Below the pieces are notes generated by a model. The model had not been told where the DNA came from. It searched no databases and saw only the letters and a program-made list of their open reading frames with translations. From assembly GCA_023052935.1 (NCBI GenBank), contig CM041292.1:173166900-173230899 (forward strand): 64,000 bases of DNA. Reading direction: 5' to 3'. Position 1 is the stretch's first letter. The number at the start of each line of letters is the position of its first letter. Origin of the DNA: Piezodorus guildinii. Its lineage: Eukaryota > Arthropoda > Insecta > Hemiptera > Pentatomidae. Made by a program: the position numbers and the translations under genes. Shown piece by piece: positions 11,101 to 20,560 of this stretch.

Positions 11101-11265
11101 TTCCACGGGATAAGTGTGGTCTTCAACAGCATAAGGCGCAAAGCTAAACAAGAGCTGACGTCAGAAAGTCTTCAAGCGGCAGTTCTTCTTACTTCTTCCA
11201 CTGCTCGTCCCTGCTACTTAATGCTAAGCGATAAGGTTTTGTGGCTTGTTACCACACAAAAATAA
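8131..11265 (-). mobile_element. Jockey-clade non-LTR retrotransposon, internally deleted
   Basis: The element lies on the minus strand. Its 3' end is marked by the poly-T at about 8131-8161 (poly-A on the element strand), its coding region is 8378-11026, and a GC-richer leader precedes the ATG up to roughly 11265. The 5' boundary is placed where composition falls back to AT-rich DNA. I could not find a convincing target-site duplication. The long undamaged ORF implies a fairly recent insertion. Confidence 0.8.
8378..11026 (-). CDS. Jockey gag-pol fusion ORF (gag N-terminus + RT)
   Basis: One uninterrupted 882-residue frame. Residues about 85-175 resemble the PRE_C2HC region of Jockey-type gag (around RLYLDNDADHYAVVKLF). 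At roughly residue 190 the sequence passes straight into the end of an apurinic-type endonuclease, seen as GPSDHRPV, and then a full reverse transcriptase: LDCTQAFD, PQGSVLGPLL, and YADD at 645-648. Jockey elements normally encode gag and endonuclease-RT as two separate ORFs totalling about 1,400 residues. Here the gag zinc knuckles, the gag stop and most of the endonuclease are missing while the frame is kept. The RT motifs are intact, but without endonuclease it could not nick target DNA by itself. Start: the ATG at 11026 is followed by an open gag frame and preceded by leader sequence. Whether this is one deleted copy or a family is unknown. Confidence 0.85.
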   Translation of the reverse strand: MGEPSTSTAMIMEEARGEKRPSSGADEAGFVQVSKKNSQKLRTVAGPPPTPVSNQFAPIAPTQSGNDQPKKRLPPPVIIRPPLSQPILRATLLEMKITKFTTNTSAKETRLYLDNDADHYAVVKLFRRDDKVQFHTYAPRGTKRTKKFVVHGFDVDSDLNMFATEVKQRLPGFVMANRLTRDLHTVTECLALPYGPSDHRPVLYAFEGTPATPPASKFLFHKADWKGYRASVDDTLPKIQYLRTVKEVQKAISDITTTVHVSANLTIPRFSPQPNAFRKPPSHILALIAQRNNLRNIFHRTCDYGLKPAINAMTRQIASLMREWKTFLWHEQLRRTHDDHRQFWRLVRSHVTKRKSVHLTSGGTLLSPEEQAELLADSYKARKDDRLLNAPTLPAGRPTSPNEKRIFSTFGQLESVLRRTKGNKASGLDDIPYVLLKMLPRRGKAFLLNIFNSCMRISYFPDDWKQAIIVPLLKPGKNGDSPEHYRPISLLSHMSKVFERLIHHHLLEHCSEESIIPQEQTGFSRGVACDHHLVKLQRHTIERMTKNNEATAFISLDCTQAFDCVSHELLLRQLEDYRFPASLCRLIRSYLSGRSFVVRVGDKLSTSKDTVCGVPQGSVLGPLLFVIFTAKVISMKHPMALVAAYADDIGIYASSMRPKRALTLAQGASTTIVDELKEIGIRVNPKKTDAIVMSFQKGKSALPTDFKVNGETLPVSNSILYLGVTLDRHLTLSSHVRERLKLARRKSYRLNHLLTSPQLSLRLKLQIYKAIIRPTMLYGAPLMRHLFKSTLKQLQTFQNSILRRIVRGTNLQRARNHILHQELVLPTVPEYISRRHIKFFDGLKACANPLFSYITPPPKPGRWQGSLPLVDVVAEGRSSDYV

Positions 11266-12014
11266 TATTCATTTTAAAAATAACGTTCATTATTTGAAAT
11301 GGTAAAAAACAAATCTACCTTCATAGGACAATCTAGACTGTAAGAAGGAAAAAAAAAAAAAACCAAAAACAAAATTTGTGTTTAATGTGTGTCTCATAAA
11401 TTTCTAGGCAGATTGTGGGAGCCGATTTTTTGATCTTCAATGAAGACCATGCTTACTCAAAATGAGTATTTATAAATAAGCACTTAAAATTTGATTTTTC
11501 TCCTTAACCTTTGAGAATCGGACCATAGTCGAGTTCATAGGTTATATGAACTTTTTTCTTTTACGTAAGGTAAAATATCTGCTCTCATAATATGACTAGA
11601 CATTTATAAAGCACCCTGTATAATGTGAAGCAACACTTCCGTTTCTTAAGTAACACCAAGCGAAGAGAAGATTATACAGGTCCCAAAATGTAGTATAATC
11701 TAGACCCAAGAAATGAGGACGATCAGCGGAACATTATGCTCATTGATATAAGTACCTATTTGCTTGTATGAGTTACCATGCGCAATTTAATCTGTCTAGG
11801 CAATGGTTGAATGATAATTGTTACAATTCAAGGCTTCGCTAATATTTTTCAATAAGGTAATTTAAATTAATTTTCCAATGAAATTTCGCGAACCTCCTGG
11901 ACCTCGTCTGCGGACCCCCAGGGTTCCGTGGAGCACTTAAAACCAACTGCATTTAGCTAAGCATTAGTGTGCAATAAAAGTAAGTTCTCTTTAACATTGT
12001 TCTGGGTTCTGAAA
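11266..12014. other. AT-rich spacer
   Basis: No gene is seen. 11480-11560 pairs in inverted orientation with 7130-7230. The rest shows no recognisable structure. Confidence 0.45.
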
Positions 12015-12019
12015 TTATA

Positions 12020-12164
12020 GGGGTACTCACTACGTTTGCTATATCATGCTATTTGTGCTATTGTGCTAAACCCATCAATTTTATACAGGAAATAACTGTA
12101 GAAACTCGACGGGTTTAGCAAAATAACACAAATAGCATGCTATGGCAAACGTAGTGAGTACCCC
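12020..12164. mobile_element. 145-bp MITE with ~55-bp inverted repeats
   Basis: The two halves are nearly reverse complements: the left begins GGGGTACTCACTACGTTTGC and the right ends in its complement, CAAACGTAGTGAGTACCCC. Both sides are flanked by TTATA (12015-12019 and 12165-12169). If the end base is A/T instead, the duplication could be read as 3 bp (TAT). There is no coding capacity. The family is not identified; a 5-bp duplication does not by itself settle the superfamily. Confidence 0.88.
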
Positions 12165-12384
12165 TTATATTGAACTTAAATGTGTTATTCTTTGAAACAT
12201 TTAGTAACATTAAATAATTATTAAAAAAAAAAACCATGGGGTATTTTTGTGTAACAGTATCCATACTTATTTATATTAATGTATGAAATAGAGATTGTGG
12301 AGGTTTAGGATGAAATTTAAAAAATATTCCCCTTTTTTCCTTAAAGTTCTAGATTTTTTAAAAATTTATGTAACTTTGTAAACG

Positions 12385-12690
12385 ACCAAGAACTTGTGGA
12401 TAGAGCTCAAAATTGTTGTCTCCGAGTTTTGGGTTCAAACCTCTTCAGATCAAAATATTCATTCTGTTATTTCAGGCATGGGGTGACTCTGGCATTGAGA
12501 GACTCTCTTGGGACACCATCAGTCTCTATAAATTGGGTTCCCAAAACAGGGCAAAAAACCTTTAGGCTGAGCGTGATTTCGACTTAGTCACCTTCTATCG
12601 CGGCGTTGGCCTAAAATAGTACGAAACGTTATGTCTACTGAACCTAACACCCTGCAAGGGTTGTTAAGGTACAGTTGTTTTTTTCAACGA
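12385..12690 (+). mobile_element. SINE family S, longest copy
   Basis: This is the fullest of three copies. The head holds a good pol III B-box match, GGGTTCAAACC near 12429, preceded by tRNA-like GTGGATAGAGC. The body shares GGCTGAGCGTGAT with the copies at 1.1 and 2.0 kb. The 3' end has GGTACAG followed by a T run (about 12676) and then A-rich sequence. It is transcribed, if at all, by pol III and mobilised by a LINE in trans; the partner LINE is unknown. Confidence 0.65.
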
Positions 12691-12971
12691 CATAAAAAAA
12701 AAATAAAAAAAAATATTGACCCACTCCACTACGTGAGGTTTACGTTTCATGATAAATATAATCGACATATTGAATTTTTATAAAATGTTTAACAATGCCA
12801 CAAATGATTAAAAATTAGGTTAATCTTAGCGTAGACATCACGGTTTCTAATTTACAAGTGGTAGTTGTAGTAGTTGCTTTATTCTTCCTCACACAGTATT
12901 GCACCTGATTCGCTTTTGTTTTATTATTTTCAATAATGAACCTTTGTAATCGACAAAAAAAAAAAGAGTAA

Positions 12972-14022
12972 TTACAGTACCACCACTATCCTTTATAATG
13001 ACACTCAACTAGTCTCTGTCAAACAGATCCGATACCTAGGACTCCATCTTGTTCATCGTCCAACTTTTTTTTATTGGAATTTACAATTGTATTTTGTAAT
13101 ACAACAAGTAAATATGCTGGTAATGTTAAATACATGAAAAACATGAAGAGAAAATGCCCATTATCATCACTCCACTAGGTTACTAAACTAGAAGGTCTCA
13201 AGGCCATCTTCTTTTCAGACGCCTCGGAGGATTGCCAGGAATTGATGAGGAAGCAAGAATTGGAACTAGTGGATTAGAGTTGGGGTGGAGTTTGTCGTGG
13301 AAGGATTGATACCTGGTTTGGGCCAAATGAGCAACATATGGGATGTTAAGGTCTTTATGGATGAGTTCATTTGTGACAAAGTAAGGAGCATTGAGGATTT
13401 TTGGATAGGAAAAATTTTCGATTGTAAGGATTGAATACGGGAAGAATTTATGGTTTCGTAGAGCCCCAAAGCTCAACTCCGTAAATCCAGACACGCCTTA
13501 TGATGGTGACATAGTTGAGCCTTTTGTAGATAAGTGGAAGATTGGAGCGTCTGTCCAGTAAGTGTTGTAGTAAGCGGAAAGCGACGGGCAGTTTCTTGTC
13601 GTTTCATTGTTGTGTGCGGATTCCTCCAACTTGGAATCCTAAAATGACAAGTAACTGTTCGCTGTTTTCGGATACTTCATCACTAACTGACAAACGTTCA
13701 AACCTTACTCTTAACTAAAAAAGGCTTATCTACACGAGTATCATAAAACCAATCTGTATTTACGGAGTAGAGCTTTGAGACTCTACTATACCCGTACCCA
13801 ATCCATATAATCCTAAATCTTTAATGCTCCCTAATTTGTCCTAAAAACTGATCCATAATGAATGACCTTAATGCTTCTCATTTGGCTAAGAACAGGTACC
13901 GATCCCTCTATGACAAACTCCATTCTTACCCTAACCCATCAGTTTCTATCTTCGTTTCCTATTTAATTCTTGATAATACTCCGAGGCGTTTTGAAAGGTG
14001 TCCGCGAGCCCTTCTGATTTAG
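12972..14022 (+). pseudogene. Jockey-type RT fragment (+), interrupted by a second copy
   Basis: The plus strand encodes the RT thumb region just before the insertion (IRYLGLHLVHRPT at about 13027-13065). It resumes at 13633 with frameshifted, stop-containing sequence whose recognisable parts are KRLIYTSIIKP and IYGVEL (about 13717-13776), and ends near 14020 with the C-terminal basic block TPRRFER. A minus-strand copy of the same family lies between the two parts (13067-13624). The element is 5'-truncated and carries several stops. Confidence 0.8.
13067..13624 (-). pseudogene. Jockey-type RT fragment (-) inserted into the (+) copy
   Basis: This is a 558-bp, 5'-truncated insertion with a short poly-T at its left end (its 3' poly-A). 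It is flanked by the 8-bp duplication TCCAACTT at 13059-13066 and 13625-13632. Minus-strand translation gives the same part of RT as the host copy: LLDRRSNLPLIYKRL, then VWIYGVELWGS, and further on NAPYFVTNELIHKDL. One in-frame stop and one or two frameshifts are present. Host and insert are recognisably the same family, so this is self-into-self nesting in opposite orientation. Confidence 0.85.
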
Positions 14023-14594
14023 AACATTTTATGAAGTACTACCAACGGGTTTTTTTTTATGTGTATCATGTCTTTGTTTTATATTCTACTCACATTTACA
14101 ATATGTATTTTAGTATTTATTTTATTTATTTATGTATTCATTTAAAAAATAAAACTTTTTGCATAGCAAGCAGTTTAAGCTGTTATATAAAAAGTTTCGC
14201 TGACTATATTTTTATTTTTCTTGGACTGCTGGAAATGTACTTTCCATTCCCTGATTTATTACGTTCCAAAAAAAAATCGGAAGTGGTTGGGACGGGATCG
14301 GAAAAGCAATTAGTTGGTCGCCTCAATCCTGAGGAGATGGATCACACACTGTATCCATCCTCAGGGGACATTTCTTATTTTCAAAACTGTTATTCACAGG
14401 AGTAATGAAATTCTGATACATAATACATTATTCATTAAAAGTCCTCCTTTTCGGCATATCTACATTCCTTTTTGGCGTTTCTTATGAATATTTAGTAAAT
14501 ATTCTGCATAAAGGGAAATAAAGCAGTTTTTATATATTTATAAAAAATTTTTATCATGGAAAAGTTAATTTATTTGCAAACAAAACCAAAAATA
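14023..14594. other. Spacer, possibly Jockey 3' UTR at the left
   Basis: AT-rich. A short GC-richer piece at about 14280-14405 is open in one frame to a stop at 14405 but is not recognised. No repeat match was found. Confidence 0.4.
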
Positions 14595-15445
14595 AAAATC
14601 TGGTGCGGGCAACCTCGGCTGTTAAAATTAATTGAAGAATTATTAAACAAAAAAGAATTTGAAAGTGTTTGTAGTTAACTGATATATAAAGTTTATTAAT
14701 TTTATTTGCGAACATATGATTTAGACCAAATAATATAACAATATAAAATTATATAAAATAATCAGTAATAAGTTTATGCCCTGCTCCTTACTTTACATTA
14801 CTTTTTACAACTTTGTGATCATAATAATTTATTTATTTGTTGTTAGGGTATTCCCTATACAAATAATTAGATGTATCGCTAGAATACATGAAAGACTTAT
14901 TCAATTATTTTACAAATTATATTACACAATGGTTTATTATTTCCAAATAACAATATTAGGGTATAACTGCAAAATTAAAGGTACTTTATAAGAAGGAAAT
15001 TTAAAATATCGGCATTTATGCCCTGTTAGACAATTTTAATCAGAATGAAACCTAGATGATATTAAAGCCCATTAAATTTTCATGGATATAGCGAGTTTAA
15101 TCAAAATCGTCGGAGCCGTTTTTGAGAAAATCGTAACAAGGTGCAATATGCATGGTATAAAGTGGCTCTTCTGGTTAGCTCATTTTGATGAAAAAAGTTT
15201 TGTCCCGTTTCGGGCGTATAGTTTGTCTTAAATATGAAATTTCAGTTTCATAGGACTTTTCGTTTCCGCCCTGGAGTTACCACCACACAACACACACACA
15301 CACAGACCTTTTTGCGGGACTTGGTTATTTGGACTCAGGGGACCCTAAAACGTGTATTTCTGTTGAAAACTGGAATTCGAAAATTTTCAAGATCGCCATA
15401 CTTTCCCTTACTATATATGGTAAGTAAAAGTAAAAATTATAACAT
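14595..15445 (+). mobile_element. Family R element (copy 3)
   Basis: It begins AAATCTGGTGCGGGCAAC and ends with the near-palindrome CTTACTATATATGGTAAG followed by TAAAAGTAAAAATT. In between are CGTCGGAGCCGTTTTTGAG, GGTATAAAGTGGCTCTTC, a (CA)n stretch at about 15285-15304, and GGACTCAGGGGACCCTAAAA. Bases about 14815-14965 look inserted: 14917-14975 is also found at about 32720-32775, outside any R copy. Confidence 0.75.
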
Positions 15446-16031
15446 GAGGAAGAACAGTACCCAGCAGCACGTCTTCTCTTCAGCTTTTTTTTAATGTATG
15501 CTTGTTTAGGAAGGAGATCTCTCATCCTACAAATTTTAGTTAGTTAAAGTCTATTTCTGTTTTATGTTGTGTAAAATACTAAGTTAAGATTTTGCTTAAC
15601 TGTAGACGAATGCCTACCGTTATTTAATGAAGGGTGATTTGGAGGGTTCATGACTTGGGTTACCTCAGCGAGATTTACCATTCATGATCAAAGAAGAGAT
15701 GGGAACAAGTTATTAAAATCTCTGAAAAAGCCCTCTCTACTTTAGGAAATATTATATTATGAAAATTTAATAATTATTATTTCAAAAGGATTTTTCTCAA
15801 AATTAATTAAATAAGGAAACTCTTTTATTAAAATTGATATTAGTGGATGTGAATTATTGAACATTTTTTAATAAAATCGTATGAAAAATTCCTATGAGTT
15901 TCCTTTGGAATTTCCGTGTAAATATCGGATTATTTATGAATTTTATAATATTAGGAGCTCTTTAAAGGGAAGTTTTATTTTTTATTTATTACGGAATTTT
16001 TATAATTTATTCATGGGGATATAATTAATAA
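15446..16031. other. AT-rich spacer
   Basis: No gene, repeat boundary or motif that I can support. Confidence 0.45.
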
Positions 16032-16264
16032 AAGTGTGGTGCGGGACTTACTCACGACTTTCACATTTCCTTTGCTGTTAAAATCGATTTAAGAAATATT
16101 ACATAAACTTAAAGTTTATGTAAAAAATTTTAAGTTAATTTAAATAAAAATTGTATTCAGTTTTGTTGGAAACATATGGTTTAGATTAAATAATACACCT
16201 ATGTTAAATTATTCCTGGATAGGCAAAATATAGGAATCCCATTGTAGCATCGTCCGATGTTAAT

Positions 16265-16500
16265 AATAATTTTAAGTGACGAATAAAGCATAAAGTTATT
16301 ACTGATCATTATACGCAAGAATTTAATATATTGTTTGTTTATTATTTAATGTCACTTTATGCTACTATGGCTTATAATAATAATGGCATATTATGCCATA
16401 ATAGCATAAAGTGACGTTAAATAAATAAACAAACAATATATTGAATTCTTACGTATAATAATCGGTAATAACTTTATCTTTATTCGTCAACTTAAGATTA
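16265..16500. repeat. Palindrome with ~105-bp arms
   Basis: The left arm (about 16265-16372) is the near-perfect reverse complement of the right arm (about 16394-16500), separated by about 20 bp. Both arms contain AATATATTGTTTGTTTA or its complement and CACTTTATGCTA or its complement. The right arm is the part that continues normally into R, so the left arm looks like an inverted duplication. Such structures are prone to hairpin formation. Confidence 0.85.
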
Positions 16501-16979
16501 CCTTTTACAACTTTATGTATAAGATATTGTTTTTTCTTTAATATTTCTCTTTCCAACGGTAATTTATACGCATATGTTACTTCTTTTAATATATAAAAAA
16601 CAAAATTACATTTAAAAAATTTTCTTCTCTTTTATTCTTTAGTCTAATCGTCAATTATGTTCAACTTGATTTAAAATAGAATAAGTCGTTATTTGTCAAT
16701 GCTGATAAGATGATATGATTAAATTTTTAGGATGTACAAAATTAAAGATACTTTAAAGGAAAAAAAAATACGACATTAAAGCCCTGTCAGGCTATTTCAA
16801 TCAGAATGAAACTTATGTATTATTAAAGCCTATTAAAATTTTCATCGATATGATTAGTTTAATCAAAATCGTCAGTGCCGTTTTTAAGTAAATAGAAAAA
16901 AGGTGCAAAATGCATGGTAATGAGTACCACTTCCGGTCAGCTAACTTTAGTAAAAAGCTGCTGTAATCTCTCAGGCGTA

Positions 16980-17256
16980 TCTTTAGTGGTGCGACAGGTC
17001 GTGTAGGCCCTTGGCCTCGCGGCGTAGTATCCTGGGTGATCAACACGTTTATCGGTGTATTTATTAGTGTAGAGTTATCACTCTCTATGCCTAATTTTTT
17101 TAGTAGCCACTATTTAGCTGACGGTTCTCACGTACCCGGAGGGGAGTTAGTGAGTGAATAATCATTATTTAAATACATTAAAAAGTCCCGCCGGGACTGG
17201 GATTCGAACTCACAATGAGAGACTAGCGCGCAAGCCACTCAGCCACGGGCTCTCCA
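16980..17256 (-). mobile_element. tRNA-derived SINE, family T
   Basis: On the minus strand the head is GGAGAGCCCGTGGCTGAGTG, which contains an A box (TGGCTGAGTGG, plus-strand 17235-17245) and is followed by a B box (GTTCGAATCCC, plus-strand about 17199-17209). The body runs about 200 bp to an end near CACCACTAAAG. It is inserted in a family R copy and flanked by an 11-bp duplication with one mismatch: TCTCAGGCGTA just left of the SINE and TCTCAAGCGTA at 17257-17267. The tRNA-like part lacks a complete acceptor stem, so this is a SINE and not a tRNA gene. Confidence 0.85.
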
Positions 17257-17472
17257 TCTCAAGCGTACAATTGTCCCAAATATGAAATTTCATTTTCGTA
17301 CACCTTTTCGTGCTGGACTTACCACAAACACACAGAACACACCTTTTTGCGGGACTTGGCTACTTGGACTCAGGGGACCCTAAAACATGTATTTCCGTTG
17401 AAAACTGGAAAATTTTCACGATCGCAATACTTTCCCTTACTATATATTTCATATATAGGTTAGTGAAAGTAT

Positions 17473-17879
17473 TAATTAACTTTTCTATCTTAATATGTTA
17501 TTTGTCCGCTGTTCATTGGTACCACATTAAGCCAGACCCTAGATTACAATAATTTGCCTAAGTTATTTCTCTCCCAACCATTTTCAAGGTTCCTTTAATC
17601 TGATTTGCTAAACTACTAAGGGATTTTGGCGACCTTATCAGGACTGATTAACAAACTTAACCAACTACGAGATCAATACTCAACCTCCCGTGGGAGCGAG
17701 ATCAGGTCACTTTACCGATAAAAACTCTTATTACAAATCACGATAACAGTATACGTCTAGATGGCTGCAGTTTTATTTAGTTACTAAATATATGTAATCA
17801 TTATCATTTATAACAATTATAGAAAAAATAGTTACAATAAACAAAAAAAAAACTATTTATTAAAAATTATTTACTTGAT
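17473..17879. other. AT-rich spacer
   Basis: No gene or repeat recognised. Confidence 0.45.
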
Positions 17880-17990
17880 TTTTGTTTGAGTTAATCCATT
17901 TGAAATAGTCCAATTTTCATTAATTTTGCCGCTCAACATTTCTGATTTTCATGATTTTTTGCCGGTTATTTTGTATCTTATCTTAAATAT
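17880..17990 (+). repeat. Terminal fragment of foldback family V
   Basis: Contains ATCCATTTGAAATAGTCC, then TTTTGCCGCTCAACATTTCT and ATTTTCATGATTTTTTGCC. The same order is found at the ends of the 29.7-32.0 kb foldback element and at 18391-18500. Confidence 0.7.
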
Positions 17991-17999
17991 TATTTATTT

Positions 18000-18315
18000 A
18001 TTTGTAACATAAAGGCTTTTCAACCATAGAGGTTATTTTAGCCCTAAACTAATAATGCAGATACAATATAATAAAAGTAATAATTCATACATATATACTA
18101 ATAATACATACATATATACTAATAATAATACATACATGATAAATATTAAAATACAATACAAACATTATACATAATATACGAAATAATACATACAATACGA
18201 AAATAATACATACATACATCTTAAATATTAAACCGTGTCTAATTGTAAAATATATTATTGTAGTATGGAGTATCATAACTTGCTTACATATTGCATAAAT
18301 GAGATTCGGAAATAA

Positions 18316-18320
<5 letters not shown>
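18000..18320 (+). repeat. LINE 3'-tail-like repeat before (TA)n
   Basis: The segment 18245-18320 (around ATCATAACTTGCTTACATA and ATAAATGAGATTCGGAAATA) matches 57105-57185 (ATGATAACTTGCTTACATT and ATAAATGAGATTTGGAAA). The ending AATAAATAAATA followed by a microsatellite is typical of a non-LTR retrotransposon 3' end. 18085-18215 holds imperfect repeats of an AATACATACATATATACT-like unit. No coding part is left. Confidence 0.5.

Positions 18321-18390
<70 letters not shown>
18321..18390. repeat. (TA)n microsatellite
   Basis: 35 TA dinucleotides between the LINE-like tail on the left and a family V terminus at 18391. Confidence 0.95.
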
Positions 18391-18393
<3 letters not shown>

Positions 18394-18790
18394 GTCAACC
18401 CATATGGAAATAGTCCAATTTTAATTAATTTTGCCGCTCAACATTTCTGATTTTCATGATTTTTTGACCATTTTTCTCATTTCTTACTTTCGTGATTATA
18501 AAACCATAAATAAAACGTTTTTTGAATAATATTTTTAGCGTTGCAGCCGCTTTAATTCAGCTTCGCCCCTGAAAACAACGGAAAATATTTCTATTAGGTT
18601 GTTTCACATGAAATGCCCGTTTTTATAGTTATACTCTCTTTACTATTTACTATAGGTTATAAGTTGGGAGGATAAAATTATAAAGCGAATTCTGATTGTA
18701 TTGTTAGTGTTTGTTTTGATTCGATGTCTACAAACTTGCTAGGATTAGAGAGATTACCCCGACAAATGTTTTCAGCCACGAAGCTTTAAG
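18391..18790. mobile_element. Small foldback family V copy with a mariner end inside
   Basis: 18391-18593 is a V arm in forward orientation (TTTTGCCGCTCAACATTTCT, then the terminus-proximal segments). 18637-18790 matches the inverted arm of the large V element (a TCTTTACTATTTA-type block and TTTTGATTCGATGTCT). Between them 18594-18630 is a mariner end, TTAGGTTGTTTCACATGAAA and on to CCCGTTTTTATAG, nearly the same as the left end of the mariner at 4753. The mariner body is missing. Confidence 0.6.
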
Positions 18791-19229
18791 CTTTAAGAAT
18801 TAGCATGAAGAATATTTTATCTACGGTTTTATATTAAATAAAAGATACAGAATAACTTAAAAAAAAAATCATGACAATAATAAATCCGGCAAGGCCTGAA
18901 GGGATGGATTGGTCCGTATACAATATGCATGCTCCATCGAATACAATTGTAGAGGCATTGATTTCTCAAAAGTACTTCATCCATTCCAGGAAGTTCTAGA
19001 GGAAGCTAAAAACATCTGAATAGTCTATTATTAAACCAATAAGTGTCGTTATTTTTTTTTACTTAATGAATAAAATTATTTTGACGATATTCAAGGAAAT
19101 ATAGAGGGAAATTAAATGTTTAAGTACATAATACATTTAAAAATAATTGGATTTCTTTATTGCGTTTCTAAAAGACATGAGCGTTATTTAGATGATTATA
19201 ACGGAAAATTCCGATTAAACTAAACGATT

Positions 19230-19640
19230 AGAATAAAAAAAAAATCTGGTGCGGGCAACAGAGGTCTTTCACTTACCACGACTGTTAAAACTATACTTAA
19301 ATTTTAAAAAATATTTTAAGTTGATTTTAATAAAACATGATTTCATTCTCGTTGGAAACATGTGAGTTAGGTTAAATAATGTATATATTAAATTAACACA
19401 ACTAACAACAATTAACACAATAACTATATTAAATTGTCAATCAGTAATAAGTTTATTCGTCACTTTTTATTACCTTTTACAAATTTTTGTATCAGGTAAT
19501 ATTTATTCTAACATCTTTCTCTTTCCAACGGTATATTATACGGCTATATTGCTGTTCTTATTATAAAATGAATTACATTAAAAAATAGTTATGCACTTTA
19601 CCCTTTCGTTGGTCATCAAATTCGTTCAAGTTGTATATTT
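19230..19640 (+). mobile_element. Family R element (copy 5), 3'-truncated
   Basis: Starts AAATCTGGTGCGGGCAACAG, continues through CTTTCCAACGGTATATTATA and stops near 19640, where RTE-like LINE sequence begins. The (CA)n and hairpin end are missing. Confidence 0.7.
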
Positions 19641-19799
19641 TAGCCTATTCTGCTTTCAACAAATGGGAGGAGTCTATGGAAGATAATGTTAGAAAATATC
19701 TAATAGAAAGACGACAGAAGGGATATTCCTCTGTAGTTTTCGCAGTTATGAGGATCCCCTATCTTATGAATAGGACAAATTATAGTTTTGTACCATTCA

Positions 19800-20560
19800 T
19801 CAGAAATGCACTACCCAGATGTCCAGAATCAGGTTTTGCATAAATTTATTTGTTGCTTCTCCTCCATATTTCCAAAATTCATACGGTATTTCATCAACCC
19901 CTTTAGCCTTGTTATTCCTCATCCGACTAATGTCATTTTGTATGTCATCTTCATCTGGAGGTTCCAACTCATCACCACTTATTTTGTTCGCTTTGGGCAA
20001 TTCGTCTACAGTAGAGTCTCCATTTAAAAGGTTCCCAATGATTTTTCCACCTTTCTATTTTTTTTCTTTCTCAATGACCAGAGAGCCATTTATCCTTTAC
20101 AGACATTTATACTTTACAGTCTGAATGATAGGCGAGAACTGTTTATCCATAGATAAAACTTACTTATTTCATTCTGTGTTCTGTAGGTCTCCACATCTTC
20201 CATTTGTTTCCTCTCCCATGATCTTTACCTTTTCTGATGGATCTGATTTTCAGTCCTCCTCTTCTTTATATCTTTTAGTTTCTGCGTTTCGTACCTGATT
20301 GCTTTTTTGTACAGGTTTATTATGAGATTATGATATCCTTGCGTGAATAAAAGCCATTAGCAAGTAGTGCTCCGAGTCAACGTTGGCTCCTCTATGTACC
20401 CGTACATTCTGTAGACAAGATCCAAATCTCTTGCTTATCAGAACATGGTCTATCTGGTTTACAGTGAAACCATCATTGGAGCACCATGTATCAAGGTGTA
20501 TTCTCTTGTACCGAAACATAGTACTAGCTATCACCAAGTTCATGCAATTCCAGTTTTTGT
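19800..20560 (-). pseudogene. RTE-like LINE fragment (endonuclease end + RT start)
   Basis: On the minus strand, 20543-20328 encodes the end of an endonuclease domain (NQIDHVLISKRF, RGANVDSEHYL). 20000-19800 encodes the start of RT (KAKGVDEIPYEFWKYGG). The two parts are out of frame or separated by stops. It resembles the larger RTE-like element at 59.7-62.6 kb in the endonuclease (NQIDHILIGRR, RGANVDLDHYL), but is a different lineage and is 3'-truncated at R copy 5. Confidence 0.8.

Larger units (their letters stand above)
16032..17472 (+). mobile_element. Family R element (copy 4), with palindrome and SINE inside
   Basis: It begins near GGTGCGGGACTTACTCACGA and ends near the TATATA-rich hairpin region and GTTAGTGAAAGT at about 17470. 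It is about twice as long as other copies because it carries an inverted duplication (16265-16500) and a SINE (16980-17256). R landmarks remain: the region with CAAAATGCATGGTAATGAG, and the block GGACTCAGGGGACCCTAAAA near 17368. Confidence 0.75.

Noticed and set aside
17190..17256. A tRNA gene on the minus strand, because of good A and B boxes.
   Set aside because: No complete acceptor stem or anticodon arm pairs up, the sequence continues as a 277-bp unit and the whole is flanked by an 11-bp target duplication, so it is a SINE.
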